From: Branchipolynoe longqiensis | Lineage: Eukaryota; Annelida; Polychaeta; Phyllodocida; Polynoidae | DNA length: 64,000 nt | Assembly (NCBI GenBank): GCA_030323885.1 | Contig: CM059203.1 | Span: 4,216,001-4,280,000 of the forward strand | Direction: 5' to 3' | Shown here: piece after piece, positions 12,301-22,942 of the stretch | How positions within the stretch are numbered: the stretch's first letter is position 1 | Layout: every line of letters begins with the position of its first letter | The notes under the pieces: generated by a model | Told to the model about the DNA's origin: nothing | What the model saw: only the letters and a program-made list of their open reading frames with translations | Databases searched by the model: none | Position numbers and translations under genes: made by a program

Positions 12301-15244
12301 AGTTTTATTAATCCCATTAGTGCGATTCCCCCCCATTCTTGGAGATACTGAGGGTTGGTTACATCTTGCGGAAAGGACCATTATGATGTTCCAATTTTAT
12401 TTAAAAAAAATAAAATTGATTTGATTGGTAGGTTGCTTTTACCCCTTGTCCGGCCAACGGCAACCTTGCCATATTAAAAACGACATACATTATCAATAAA
12501 GTTGCATAAACTTTTATAGAGATATATGTTGCATCTCTGTGATATGCGGCATATATTAAATTAACGCTAAATATTATATCAATTGTCGTTGAACAAGATA
12601 ACTAAATACTTGGGAGTCTGTAACCTGATAACTTGAAAATGACTATGGTAGCTTGCAACATTAGGTAGTTTATTGTTTATTACGGGTAAATACAAACTCA
12701 GGTTGACAAAGCAAGTATTTTCTCATGAAAACCATACGCAAGTTAGTAGAAAATGTCCATTTAGGCTTGTTAAAGTTGTATTAATCATTTGTGGGAGTCC
12801 CCCCCATCTTTGGAGATACTGAGGGTTGGTTACAGTCTTGCGAAAGGAAAATTATGGATTGCCCATTATGTATTTAAAAAAAATATAAATGATTGATTGG
12901 TGGTGCATTACCCCGTGTCCGGTCACCGGCAAACAAGTGCCATAGTTAAAAACGCGCATAAAAGTATCCATAAAGATTGCATAGACTTTTTATAAGATAT
13001 ATGTTGGCGTCTCTGTGATAGCGGTAATATTATTAGAATACGCTTAAATATTATATCAATTGTGCTGAACAAGATAACTAAATACTTTGAGAGTCTGTAC
13101 CCAGATAACCGTGTATATGGACTATGGTAACGCAACAATAAGTAGTTTATTGTTTAATACGTAAATACAACTCAGGTTGACAAAGCAAGTATTTCTCATA
13201 AAACCATACCCAAGTTAGTAAGAAAATGTCATTTAGCTTGTCTAAAGGTTAAATTAAACATTAGTGCATTCCCCCCCATCTTTGGAGATACTGAGGAGTG
13301 GTTACATCTTGCGGAAAGGACCATTATGGATGTGCCAATTATGTATTTAAAAAAATAAAATTGATTGATTGTGGTTGCTTTAGAAACACCGGTCGGTCAC
13401 GGCAACCGGTGCCATAGTAAAAAACGAGCATAAATTATCTATAAATTTGCATAAACCTTTATAGAGATATATGTTGCATCTCTGTGATATGCGGCATATA
13501 TTAGAATAACGCTTCAATATAGACCATTGTCCGTGAACAAGATAAACTAAATACTTGAGGAGCCTGTACCCTGATAACTTGTATATGGACGATGGTAAAT
13601 GCAACATTAGGTGATTATTGTAATTACGGGTAAAATACAAACTCAGGTTGACAAGCAATATTTCTCATGAAAACCATACGCAAGTTAGTAGAAAATGTCC
13701 CATTTAGGCTTGTTAATAGTTGTATAATCAATTTGCTGGATTGCACCCCCCATCTTTGGAGATACTGAGGTTGGTTAACATCTTGCGGAAAGGACCATAT
13801 ATGGATGTGCCAATTAGTATTTAAAAAAAATAAAATTGATGATTTGTTGGTTTCTTTTCCCCCGTGTCTGTCACGGCTACCAGTTGCCATAGTTAAAAAC
13901 GAGCATAAATTATCTATAAAGTTGCATAAACCTTGATAGAGAAATATGTTGCAATCCTGTGATATCGGTATATATTAGAATAACGTTTAAATATTATATC
14001 AATTGTGCTGAACAAGATAACTAAATACTTGAGGAGTCTGTAACCTGATAACGTGTATATGGACTGATGGTAACTGCAACATTATGGATGTGCCAATTAT
14101 GTATTTAAAAAAAATAAAATTGATTGATTGGTGGTTGCTTTACCCCGTGTCGGTCACGGCAACCAGTGCCATAGTTAAAAACGAGCAAAATTATCTATAA
14201 AGTTGCATAAACTTTTATAGAGATATATGTTGCATCCTGTGATCTGCTGTATATTTTAGAACTAACGCTTAAATATTTATATCAATTGTGCTGAACAAGA
14301 TAACTAAATACTTGAGGAGTCTGTAACCTGATAACGTGTATATGGACGATGTAACTGCAACATTAGGTAGTTTTATTGTTTATTACGGGTAAAATACAAA
14401 CTCAGGTTGACAAAGCACGTATTTCTCAATGAAAACCATACGCAAGTTATAGAAAATGGTCCATGGTAGGCTGTTAAGTTTTATTAATCAGTTTGTGACA
14501 TTTCCCCCCATCTTTGGAAGATACTGAGTGTTGGTTACATCTTGCGGAAAGGACCATTATGGATGTGCCAATTATGTATTTAAAAAAAATTAAATTTGAT
14601 TGATTGGTGGTTGCCCGTTACCCGGTGTCGGCCGCAACCAGTGCCATAGTTTAAAAACGAGCAAAAATTATCTATAAAGTTGCATAAACGTTTTAGAGAT
14701 ATATGTTGCATCACTGTGATATGCGGTAATATTAGAATAATGCATAAATATTATATCAATAGTGCAGAACAAATAACTAAATACCTAGAGGAGTATGTAA
14801 CCTGATAACGTGTATATGGACTGATGGTACTGCAACATTAGGTAGTTTTTTGATTAATACGGGAAAATACAAACTCAGGTTGACAAGGCAAGTATTTCTC
14901 AGAAAACCCTACCAAGTTAGTAGAAAATGTCCATTTAGTCTTGTTAAAGTTTATTAACATTTGTTGCATTCCCCCCATCTTTGGAGATACAGAGGGTTGG
15001 TTACATCTTGCGGAAAGGACCATTATGGAGTGTGCCAATTATGTTTTAAAAAAAATTAAATTGATTAATTGGTGGTTGCTTTACCCTGTGCGGCCACGAG
15101 AGCAATCCAGTGCCATAGTTAAAAACGAGCATAAATATCTATAAAGTTGCATCCAACTTTTATAGAGAAATATGTTGCATCTCTGGAAATGCGGTATATC
15201 TTAGAAAAACGCATAAATATTATATCAATTGGTGCTGAACAAGA
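6363..15244. repeat. tandem array, ~473 bp unit, about 19 copies
   Basis: A unit recurs head-to-tail. Its markers are TTTGGAGATACTGAGGGTTG, CGGAAAGGACCATTATGGA, ATTGATTGATTGGTGG and ACGGCAACCAGTGCCATAG. The spacing measured between two clean copies (10,561 to 11,034) is 473 bp. Copies at 10.0-11.5 kb are close to identical, while those at about 7.2-7.8, 8.6-9.5 and 11.7-15.2 kb differ by many single-base insertions and deletions. Open frames of 60-90 codons recur because the unit recurs and do not look like genes. About 35 bp of each unit (TTGATTGATTGGTGGTTGCT onward to CCGTGTCGG) matches the 3' terminus of the I/Nimb-like LINE. Positions 6,313-6,362 just before the array are unassigned. Confidence 0.93.
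15239..15244. repeat. left target-site duplication of the full-length LINE
   Basis: ACAAGA ends the array here and begins it again at 20,824-20,829. An uninterrupted unit reads GCTGAACAAGATAACTAAAT, so the word has been duplicated by insertion. Confidence 0.75.
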
Positions 15245-15499
15245 AAAACTTGATTGATTGATTGGTGGTTCTTTAAGCCGTGTCGCAGCATAGGCCAAAT
15301 TATCTCGGCGAGAAATGTTGTTTTGTTCAAACCATCGCTTTTACATGTAAAAGCATACAATCAATTTTTGTTCAATGGACAATCATGAATTTTGTAAACT
15401 CCACAATCCTTAGCTAAATAAAAGTCTAAATGAATAGTATTATTCACTGTGAAATTTGTTAAAAAACTTATATGAGTTTGTACAAACCAGCTGCCCTCA

Positions 15500-16570
15500 A
15501 AAGGCTAAAATTCTTCTCTTGTTTTTACTTATAGTAAAAAGTCTAGCATGTTGTTTGCAGTGTAAAAATTTTGGCGCAGGGCCATGAAATCCACACAGTT
15601 TTAATAAAATGTGTTTTAATGCCAGTGGGGACTGACATCCAATACATTCAGGGGAGGCTCCCCTTGAGCAGAAAAACGTGTGTTAGCCACGAGTGGGCCC
15701 ACTATGGCATCTTGTTAAAACAACCTGGTCGTGTCAGCCCTTCCAGGCGACACTGCGGCAGTCCCGTTTCACGAGGGGTAATTCTATGGAGTTTGTTGTC
15801 GGGCGTTCATCCATTCCATCTGCCATAGTTCCCAAAATGTATTTTTTGAATGAAGGTTTCAGATCAGAGTGGGGAATATGACAGTGTTCCAAAGGAGCAG
15901 TCAGGGCTCGAGTGGCCGCTTTGTCTGCTCTTCTCATTTCCTGGGATTACCCACATGACTAGGCACCCAACATAGGTGAATGCAAATTTGCTATTGAAAG
16001 AGAGTTTAGTTTAATGAGTAAATTTAAGTAGTAATTTGGTTGGTCCATTTCCCTATTGTTTAAAGCCTGAAGGCAGGAAAACAGAGTCAGTGAAAATGAG
16101 AAAATTTATGAGTGCTGAGGTTACGATGCACTCTAACGCGAGTAGGAGTGCTCCATGCCTCAGCAGTAAAAGATAGAACTCTGATCGGGAAACGCTTACC
16201 TAATTCACGTCCGTGGACGATTGCTGCCAGCAGAGACTCTGTTGTCTGTATCTTTGACCCATCCGTGTAAACGCTAGTGGGAGCTAAAAGCGCTTCGCAC
16301 CTCGAAAACTTTCATGAATATGAAAGTGGGTGCGTCTGAGATTTCTTCGACATAGAGGCCATCTGGAGGATATGTTTGTTTCCCTCAGCTGCCACTGAGG
16401 AACCTCTGAATATTGTGAGAGTGCATATTTTATGTATATTGCCCTCAGGGCCTCCATATGAGGCGTTATTCTGAGTCCTCACGGCTTTATGTATGTTGGC
16501 CTTGATTCATAGAGGTGTTCATATGGTGCATAAAAATGTAGTTATATGCAGATTTTAAAATAATTTCCTT
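15500..16570 (-). pseudogene. LINE ORF2 C-terminal part: linker, RNase H, Cys/His end
   Basis: Homologous along its length to the intact minus-strand frame at 22.9-24.4 kb, but peppered with one-base indels. The TDGSK block lies near 16,255, the TAEA block near 16,150 and the GNE/ADKAATRALTAP block near 15,890-15,930. The C-terminal Cys cluster and LLRAAGL-like end are at 15,500-15,700. Decay is by indels more than substitutions, unlike the neighbouring LINE fragments at 22-25 kb. Confidence 0.75.
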
Positions 16571-17760
16571 TTTAATTTTATCGCATATTGCATAGACATT
16601 TGAGCCGTCTACTCTTAAGGGAAAGGCTCTCGGCCTTCGACATAAAGCTCTAGGACGGGAGAGGTCTAAACGCCCCCAGGGCCACCTAAGGCCTTGATGG
16701 TGTATAGTATCTAACTGTGATATGTATGATTTCGTGCTGAACCATAAACGATATCAGCCCAAAGTCCCAATTTTGAACGTATTAAAGTTCTATATAATTG
16801 GAGCAGAACAGTGCTATCTGCTCCCCACTGTGTGTGGGAGCTAGATCTTTTAAAATGTCTCAGTTCCCCTTAAGGCACCTGGACTTTAAATACTTAATAT
16901 GAGGTGATAAAAGATAGTTTGTTGTCAAAGATGACTCCTATAAACTGTTCTCTTTTGACTACTTTATGGGATCATTTCCCATTGTTAAATTAGATGGTTC
17001 ATGTGCAAGTCAGTAAAACAAAAGTGCATGGCAAACGTTTTTCGATTTGGAAATCCTAAAAACCATTTTCCATTGCCCATGAGTAAAGGCTATTTATATT
17101 ATTGGAGTTGCCGTATCTATAGTTTTCAAATTTTTTACCTTTATAACATATTACAAAAGTCATCTACATAGTGACTGCAGACACAGTACTCTTAATGGAT
17201 TTGACTATATTTTAATTTTAATGCCCAGAAAGCTAACAGTATAGAATGCTACCCTGAGTAAACACCCCTCTCCTGATCAAAAGGATCAGAGAGGGTAGCA
17301 ATGACCCGCACTCTAAAGTTCCGTTTGATAAAAATTTAGAAATGAAAAAGGGCAAGCGCCCTCTAAACCCATATTGACAAATCCTTCAGATGCCCGTACT
17401 TCCATGTCGTGTCTATGCCTTTTCGAGGTCCGAAAAACACGGACACGACATGTTCTTTGTTTATGAAGGGCATTTCGAACGTATGACTCCAATCGGACCA
17501 AGTGGTCGAGGGTACTTCCTCCCCCACCTGAAACCACACGGGAAGTCGGTCAGATGGTGCCCGACTCCAGGATCCAGACGAGGCGATCGTTAATCAATTC
17601 GTTCATAAGTTCTACAAATGCAAACTTGTTAAGCGCTATCGGGCGGTGTTCCCCGGGCTTGCTATGGTCTTTCCCCGGTTTGGGGATGGGAATAATGCTA
17701 GCCTCTTCCCAGAGGTTGGATGTCCCCGTGCACCAAATATTTTGAAAGGTTCAGAAGCAG
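16571..17760 (-). pseudogene. LINE ORF2 reverse transcriptase
   Basis: The minus strand shows TLDHLVRLESYVRNALHKQ, a disrupted motif A region (DTTWK retained near 17,400), and the catalytic YVDD box encoded at 17,159-17,170. After that come FLG-type and HIKYLK-type blocks down to about 16,860. Multiple frameshifts separate the blocks; the longest frame here is 74 codons (17,313-17,537). The RT belongs to the same family as the YVDD-bearing copy at 24.95 kb. Confidence 0.7.
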
Positions 17761-19110
17761 TTCTATTGGTGGCTGGTGGGAGGTGGTTTTAAAAAATTGG
17801 TAGTGTATTGTCCTGGACCTATTGGCAGTGTCATGCGTCTATAAAAGCGAGTCAATTCATAGATTGTGAAAAAAACTATTGTAGTGCTCAGTGTTATTAG
17901 ATATTGAAAATTTATGGTTGGTCTTTCCAGGCGCAACTCAACTGTGCAAAGGCCGGAAGGCAGTTTTTGCACAGATGAGTTCTGGGAGAAGTAACTGGCC
18001 AAGAAGGTTGGCTATATCAGTTACGAAGTTAAAAAGAATATTATGGGTTATTAGATTTTTGACCGATGATCAGCATATTTTTGTTTTATTTTCCGGATCA
18101 TGGTCCCTAACTTTAGAAAGTGGGGTTGAGTGGTTATGCTGGAGACATATTGTCTCCAACACAGCTCCTCGCCTCCCTAATAATTCGCGAGCCCAGAGCC
18201 CCTTTTGAATTTAAAACGAACTGGTTCTCAGCGGTAGGCCGCCGGAAGAACAAACGTTGCGCCTTTTCCGCTCATTGATACGTTCTACAGTTCATTAAAC
18301 CAAGGATTTGTTAATGTTTTGGAAAATGCCGAGGTCCTAGGAATGGTTTCCCTCTGAATCGACCCAACATCTCTGTGAAAGTTTTCATTGCAACAGGACA
18401 TTTGCTGGCTAACTCCCGTGAACCTCTCCATGGGCGAGTGACTTGGAACAGTGACCAAGTCGGCTTTTGCTCAGCCCGCCAGCTCGGTTCCTCCGGTTCC
18501 GAGCTGGTCCCTTAGTCGTAATCACGAATAGGGAAATGTCACTTCCACAAAGTCTTTCCAGACTCTCCATGAGAAGTCCCAGCAGGAGACCCGGTTTGCA
18601 AAAATAGTGAGGTCGATTGGCCAGAGCCGGTCCCCATACCAGGATGAACATAAGTATGGGACCCATCCATTTAGAAAGCTTAAAGCGCGATTGCTTCAGG
18701 AAGTCCTCACTCCCCGCCCTTGCTGTTTGTGTTTGCACCACCCACATGGGGTTGTGTGCATTGAAGTCCTCCATTAAATGTAGGGGAAGGTAACTGATCA
18801 GCTAAAGTTTCCTAAATCTGTGTTGAAGAAATGGATTAGGGGGAAATATATGGCGCATATTGTAATGGTTTTCTATCGAGACAAATTCCGAATGCTATTG
18901 CTTGAAAGTGTATTTAAGGTGATGGGGTGTGTATCACATCTTTACGCACTCAGAAATGGACGAGCCACCATGGCTCGTTCCCCATCTGGTGCATAAGAGT
19001 GATACAATTGTAGTGGGCTTTAAAGAAATCAGATCAGTAGCCTTTATAAAGGATACCTGCAACAAAGGCCAAGAGGTCAACCTCTCACAAAGCAACCGCA
19101 CTTCATTGAA
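17761..19110 (-). pseudogene. LINE ORF2 APE-type endonuclease and EN-RT linker
   Basis: The frame 18,409-18,774 begins with DFNAHNPMWV (the conserved GDFNAHNPLWG block) and runs past an altered CGSD motif, followed by VITTKGPARNR. The N-terminal half, with the T-D-L-I-S-L-K-like block, lies at 18,930-19,080 and matches 51,019-51,184. The linker at 17,761-18,400 matches 46,140-46,500. Frames shift repeatedly, so the enzyme is dead in this copy. Confidence 0.75.
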
Positions 19111-20343
19111 ATTTGCTTAAAACCTCGGCAGTTCCATTGAAAAGAGATTCACCCGCCATCAAGGTGGTGGATGGACGGGTGATCCTCCCCCTCATTTTCA
19201 CTTTGGGGGAGACGCTGCGACCACGACTCGGCGCAGCCTCAGCCATCTCTTCTTCATCCAACACATAAAATTTATTTTTAAGGGAAATAGATCCCTTTTT
19301 TGTAATTTTGATAGTCTTTCTTAGGCACACTTGGATTCGGATCAGTTTGGACAGTGGTTGTCTTTGTCCAACAGAAACCACGCTCTGGAAACCAGAAAGG
19401 ACTTGCACTATGGTTGATCCAAGTTCAACCATGTGCAGGATTCGGTCTGACATTCGATTGTCCTGGTGAGGTTTGACCGCAGGGCATAGGAAGCGGTAGG
19501 GATGGACCCTTCAACCAATTTCCAGCCTCTGGTGCTGATGTTTGTTTTCGTTTTCACCCTTTGTACAGCTTTTTCTTTTTCCACACAGGACAATCTTTCG
19601 ATATGGCCATGTGGCACCTTGCCATTTAACACATTTAACTGTGTTTCTGCAGATCTGTATTTCGTGCCTTTCTGACCACATCGGAGACAGTCTGCTCACT
19701 GGAGCAGTTTGTCTCTGCCATGACCATACTTCGGCATTGAAACCCTCGGAGTGGATTTGGGAAAAACAAATCCACACAAAGAATGAAGTAGTCCAATTTC
19801 AACTTCTTAGGTGGAGTGGAGGTTTATTAAATGTCAATATAAGTGTTTGTAGGAATAATATTTCCTCTTTCTTAATAGTTATTCTTTTCCTGACATTTAA
19901 AACGCCTTGAGGTTTTAATTCAGAGGCGATTTCAATCAACCCATCGCTCCCCTGAGTTCTCTAGTACGGATTACTCCTTTACTAGAGTTTTCAGGGATCG
20001 TGCTGTGAGGCCTTCATGCCGACACCTGCCAGTGTTTTGCCCAACGCAGCCAGGTTATCAGCATGGCCTTCTTAACCACACTCCACAAGAATCGTCCAGA
20101 ACTAGCATCTTACTGCAAGTCACCATGCCTGCCTATCCCCAAAGCCTTTGTCCAATGCAAAATGGGGCAGCTTGCCCAAAGGATGGGATGAAACGGTGCC
20201 TCAATGGACAACAAATCTAGCCCATTCACTATAGGTTCCTGATCCGAATCCGAGTCAGTCAACCGGTCCTTTTTTGATTTTTTTGTTTGAAGCCATATTT
20301 TATGAACAGAGATTCCGTCACCCTTGCTCCCCCACCTCACCAC
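19111..20343 (-). pseudogene. LINE ORF1 (Gag-like nucleic-acid-binding protein)
   Basis: Three overlapping minus-strand frames (20,110-20,343; 19,511-19,777; 19,408-19,632) and a fourth at 19,103-19,453 together cover the region where an I-type LINE keeps ORF1. The 5'-most frame contains KKSKKDRLTDSDSDQEP, an acidic/basic segment. The 19,511-19,777 frame has spaced Cys residues that may be remnants of CCHC knuckles, and the 3' frame has RGRSVSPKVKMRGR. No frame is intact. Assignment rests mainly on position upstream of the endonuclease. Confidence 0.55.
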
Positions 20344-20823
20344 GGAGCCCCAAATGGGGGTGTGCAGAGCTGCGGATACCCGCAGTTACACCAAGGATAC
20401 AAGGGTGATAATACGCAAGCAATAATCTGCCAAAATGGAAGATCATTACCAGATTGACTCCTAGCCACCGCCTTCTAGGAGTAGTGGAAAAATGAAAATA
20501 AATTGATTTATGTATATATAAAAATATATGTATAAAATATGAGTGTCTAGATCATTACATTCGTGTCTAGTATCTACTCCTAGGGCTTGCGTGACCAGCC
20601 GATTGATTGGGACCGGGCCCTCCAACCCCTCGTCTTGGTGAAGTCGGGGCCAAAGTGCATATTGGTCAACAGGAAAGCCACAGCTCCCTGAAGACCTCAG
20701 CCCCAGGATCCCTTCCTCCCCGACACAGCTGCGACTCACGGCAAACGAGTCGCCCCATTTGTCGCCTTTTACGATCTGCAAGGGGGTGCAAGGGAACTAT
20801 TCTACCCCGGTTCCCCACGGGGG
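20344..20823 (-). promoter_or_regulatory. 5' leader of the LINE, structured GC-rich start
   Basis: Lies between the array junction and ORF1. The first ~90 nt on the minus strand (20,729-20,820) can fold. GCGACTC and GAGTCGC at 20,729-20,751 form a 7 bp hairpin, and GGGAAC/GTTCCC (about 20,790-20,815) another. I-type LINEs carry internal promoters, so promoter activity is expected here, but no box was recognised. An AT-rich tract, with a run of TATATA-like words, lies at 20,500-20,540. Confidence 0.5.
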
Positions 20824-21129
20824 ACAAGATAACTAAATACTTGAGGAGTCTGTAACCTGATAACGTGTATATGGACTGATGGTAACTGCAACATTAGGTA
20901 GTTTATTGTTTATTTCGGGTAAATACAAACTCAGGTTGACAAAGCAAGTATTTCTCATGAAAACCATACGCAAGTTAGTAGAAAATGTCCATTTAGGCTT
21001 GTTAAAGTTTTATTAATCATTTGTGGGATTGCCCCCAATCTTTGGAGATACTGAGGGTTGGTTACATCTTGCAGAAAGGACTATTATGGATGTGCAAATT
21101 ATGTATTTAAAAAAAATAAAATTGATTGA
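20824..21129. repeat. 473 bp array, final partial unit beyond the LINE
   Basis: Continues the array in phase after the LINE insertion, starting at ACAAGATAACTAAATACTTG. It ends where its own TTGATTGATTGGTGG block turns into the LINE 3' terminus (CAGCATAGGCC), so the right border of the array falls exactly in the shared sequence. Confidence 0.9.
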
Positions 21130-21727
21130 TTGGTGGTTGCTTTACCCCGTGTCGGCAGCATAGGCCATATTCACGGCGAGAAATGTTTGTTTTTGTTCAA
21201 ACCATCGCGTTTACATGTAAAAGCATAATATAAATTTTTGTCAATGAACACTCATGAATTTTGTAAACTAACAATCATATATTTTCTGGTCAAGCTAAAT
21301 AAAATTCTAAATGATAGTACTATTCACTGATGAAAATTGTTTAAAAAACTATATGAGATGGTACAAACCAGCTGCCCTCAAAAAGCCTAAAATGTTTTCT
21401 TGTTTTACTTTAGTAAAAAGGTCATGCATGCTGTTTGCAGTATAAAATTGTTAGCGCAGGGCCATGAAATCCACACAGTTTAATAAAGTGTGTTTCAATG
21501 TCAGTGGGGATTGACATGCAAAACATTCAGGGGGAGGGTCCCCCCTGAGCAGAAAAATGTGTTAGCGACAAGTGGCCAATACGGCATCTTGTTAAAACAA
21601 CCTGGTCGTGTCGCCCTTCCAGGGGACTCTGCGGCAGTCCGGTCATGGAGGGGGTAATTCTATGGAGTTTGTTCTTTGGGGGTTCATCCCATTCGATCTG
21701 CCATAGGTTCCAGATGTATTTTTGAAT
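21130..21727 (-). pseudogene. LINE-A 3' end (C-terminal coding and 3' UTR)
   Basis: The minus strand encodes YIWNLWQIEWDEPP, then TGLPQSPLEGRHDQVVLTRC, then RIGHLSLTHF. After a frameshift the Cys cluster and the family C-terminus follow, with the 3' UTR down to the tail at 21,130. It is cut on the right by the RTE insertion at about 21,728. Nearly the same segment as 2,291-2,793 and 48,490-48,880. Confidence 0.8.
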
Positions 21728-22705
21728 GACAAAGTACATCATAAGAAACTCATAGAAGCTCTACAAAAAATCGGTCTAGATGGTAAGGACGTTCGGCTTG
21801 TGGCCAACCTCTACTGGGAACAGTATGCTGCTGTAAGAATTGGAGACTCATTGACACCAGAAGTGAAGATCAAATGTGGAGTGCGACAAGGATGTGTTCT
21901 ATCACCTAGTCTTTTCAACATTTATACGGAAATGATTTTCAGAGAAATAGATGACATCATAGGAATAAATGTTGGAGGTGGAAATATCAATAACACAAGA
22001 TACGCAGACGATACAGCACTGCTAGCCTTAACGTCAAATCGACTACAAGATATAGTGGATGAAGTAAAAGAAAAAAGTGAGAGATGTGGCCTCAAAATGA
22101 ATGTAAAGAAGACAAAATCCATGGTTGTCAGCAGAAAGGAATACAAACCAAGAGCAGAGATAAAAGTTAATGGTGTAATCTTGGAGCAGGTAGAGTCATT
22201 TGTGTATCTGGGCCATTTAATAACTAGTGATGGCGGATGTGAAAGAGAGATTAAACGGAGAATAAACATTGCCAAAACAACATTTCTAAAGATGCAGAAA
22301 GTACTAACATCTAGAGACATAAATATAAAAACAAGACTCCGACTGCTAAAATGCTATGTGTGGTCTACACTTTTATATTGCTGCGAGACATGGACTTTGA
22401 AGAAAGCAATAACAACAAAGCTTGAGGCATTTGAAATGTGGCAATACAGAAGAATGTTAAAAATTCCATGGACAGCAATGATAAGCAACTTGGAGGTCCT
22501 AACAAGAATGAAAATAAAGAGACAGATAATACAAACGATCAAAAACAGAAAAATTTAATACTTTGGCCACATGATACGGCACAAGGAATCACAGAGAAGA
22601 ATACTGGAAGGGAAGATAGAAGGGAAACGACCAAGAGGGAGAAGGAGAACAACATGGATGGACAACTTCACTGAGTGGACAGCAATGAGCTGTGCGGAAT
22701 GCGTG
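21728..22705 (+). pseudogene. RTE-like LINE, reverse transcriptase, 5'-truncated
   Basis: The plus-strand frame to 22,558 encodes RT from the fingers to the thumb. It has LIEALQKIGLDGKDVRLVAN, motif B (GVRQGCVLSPSLFNIYTEM), the catalytic RYADDTALLA, FVYLGHLITSDGGCEREIKR and AFEMWQYRRMLKIPW. A TAA at 22,556-22,558 interrupts KNRKI*YFGHMIR; the sister copy at 49.6 kb reads through here, so this is a point nonsense mutation. The last ~60 bp of the RTE 3' end are missing and it joins a LINE-A tail at 22,705. No endonuclease domain is present. Confidence 0.85.
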
Positions 22706-22942
22706 AGATTGATTGATTGATTGATTGGTGGTTTCTTTACGCCGTGTCGGCAGCATAGGCCATATTCACGGCGAGAATTGTTTGTTTTTCACTCAACCAT
22801 CGCCTTTACATATAATGTAAAAGCATACAATCAGTTAGGTGTCAATAGACACTTATTAATTTTTAAAAGCCCAAAATCATATAATTAAATAAAATAGATG
22901 AGAGAATGAATTAATATAAATTGTTTTAATGAATTATATGAA
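22706..22942 (-). other. LINE-B 3' UTR and (TTGA)n tail
   Basis: Starts with TTGATTGATTGATTGATTGG, passes through the conserved CCGTGTCGGCAGCATAGGCC block and ends at the stop codon of the 484-codon frame. It is almost the same as 33,621-33,860 and is the reference for the 3' terminus shared with the 473 bp unit. Confidence 0.8.

Larger units (their letters stand above)
15245..20823 (-). mobile_element. near full-length, decayed I/Nimb-like LINE
   Basis: A 5.6 kb insertion on the minus strand within the 473 bp array, bounded by a short TSD (ACAAGA). The 3' end is at left, with a TTGATTGATTGATTGG tail from 15,250. The order from 5' to 3' on the minus strand is: GC-rich leader (20,344-20,823), ORF1 with Cys/His stretches (about 19,100-20,343), APE endonuclease (about 18,400-19,100), RT (about 16,900-17,700), linker, RNase H (about 15,850-16,300), C-terminal Cys/His region, and 3' UTR (15,262-15,500). 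Every domain is broken by frameshifts. It gives the full architecture of the LINE whose fragments litter the window. Confidence 0.85.
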
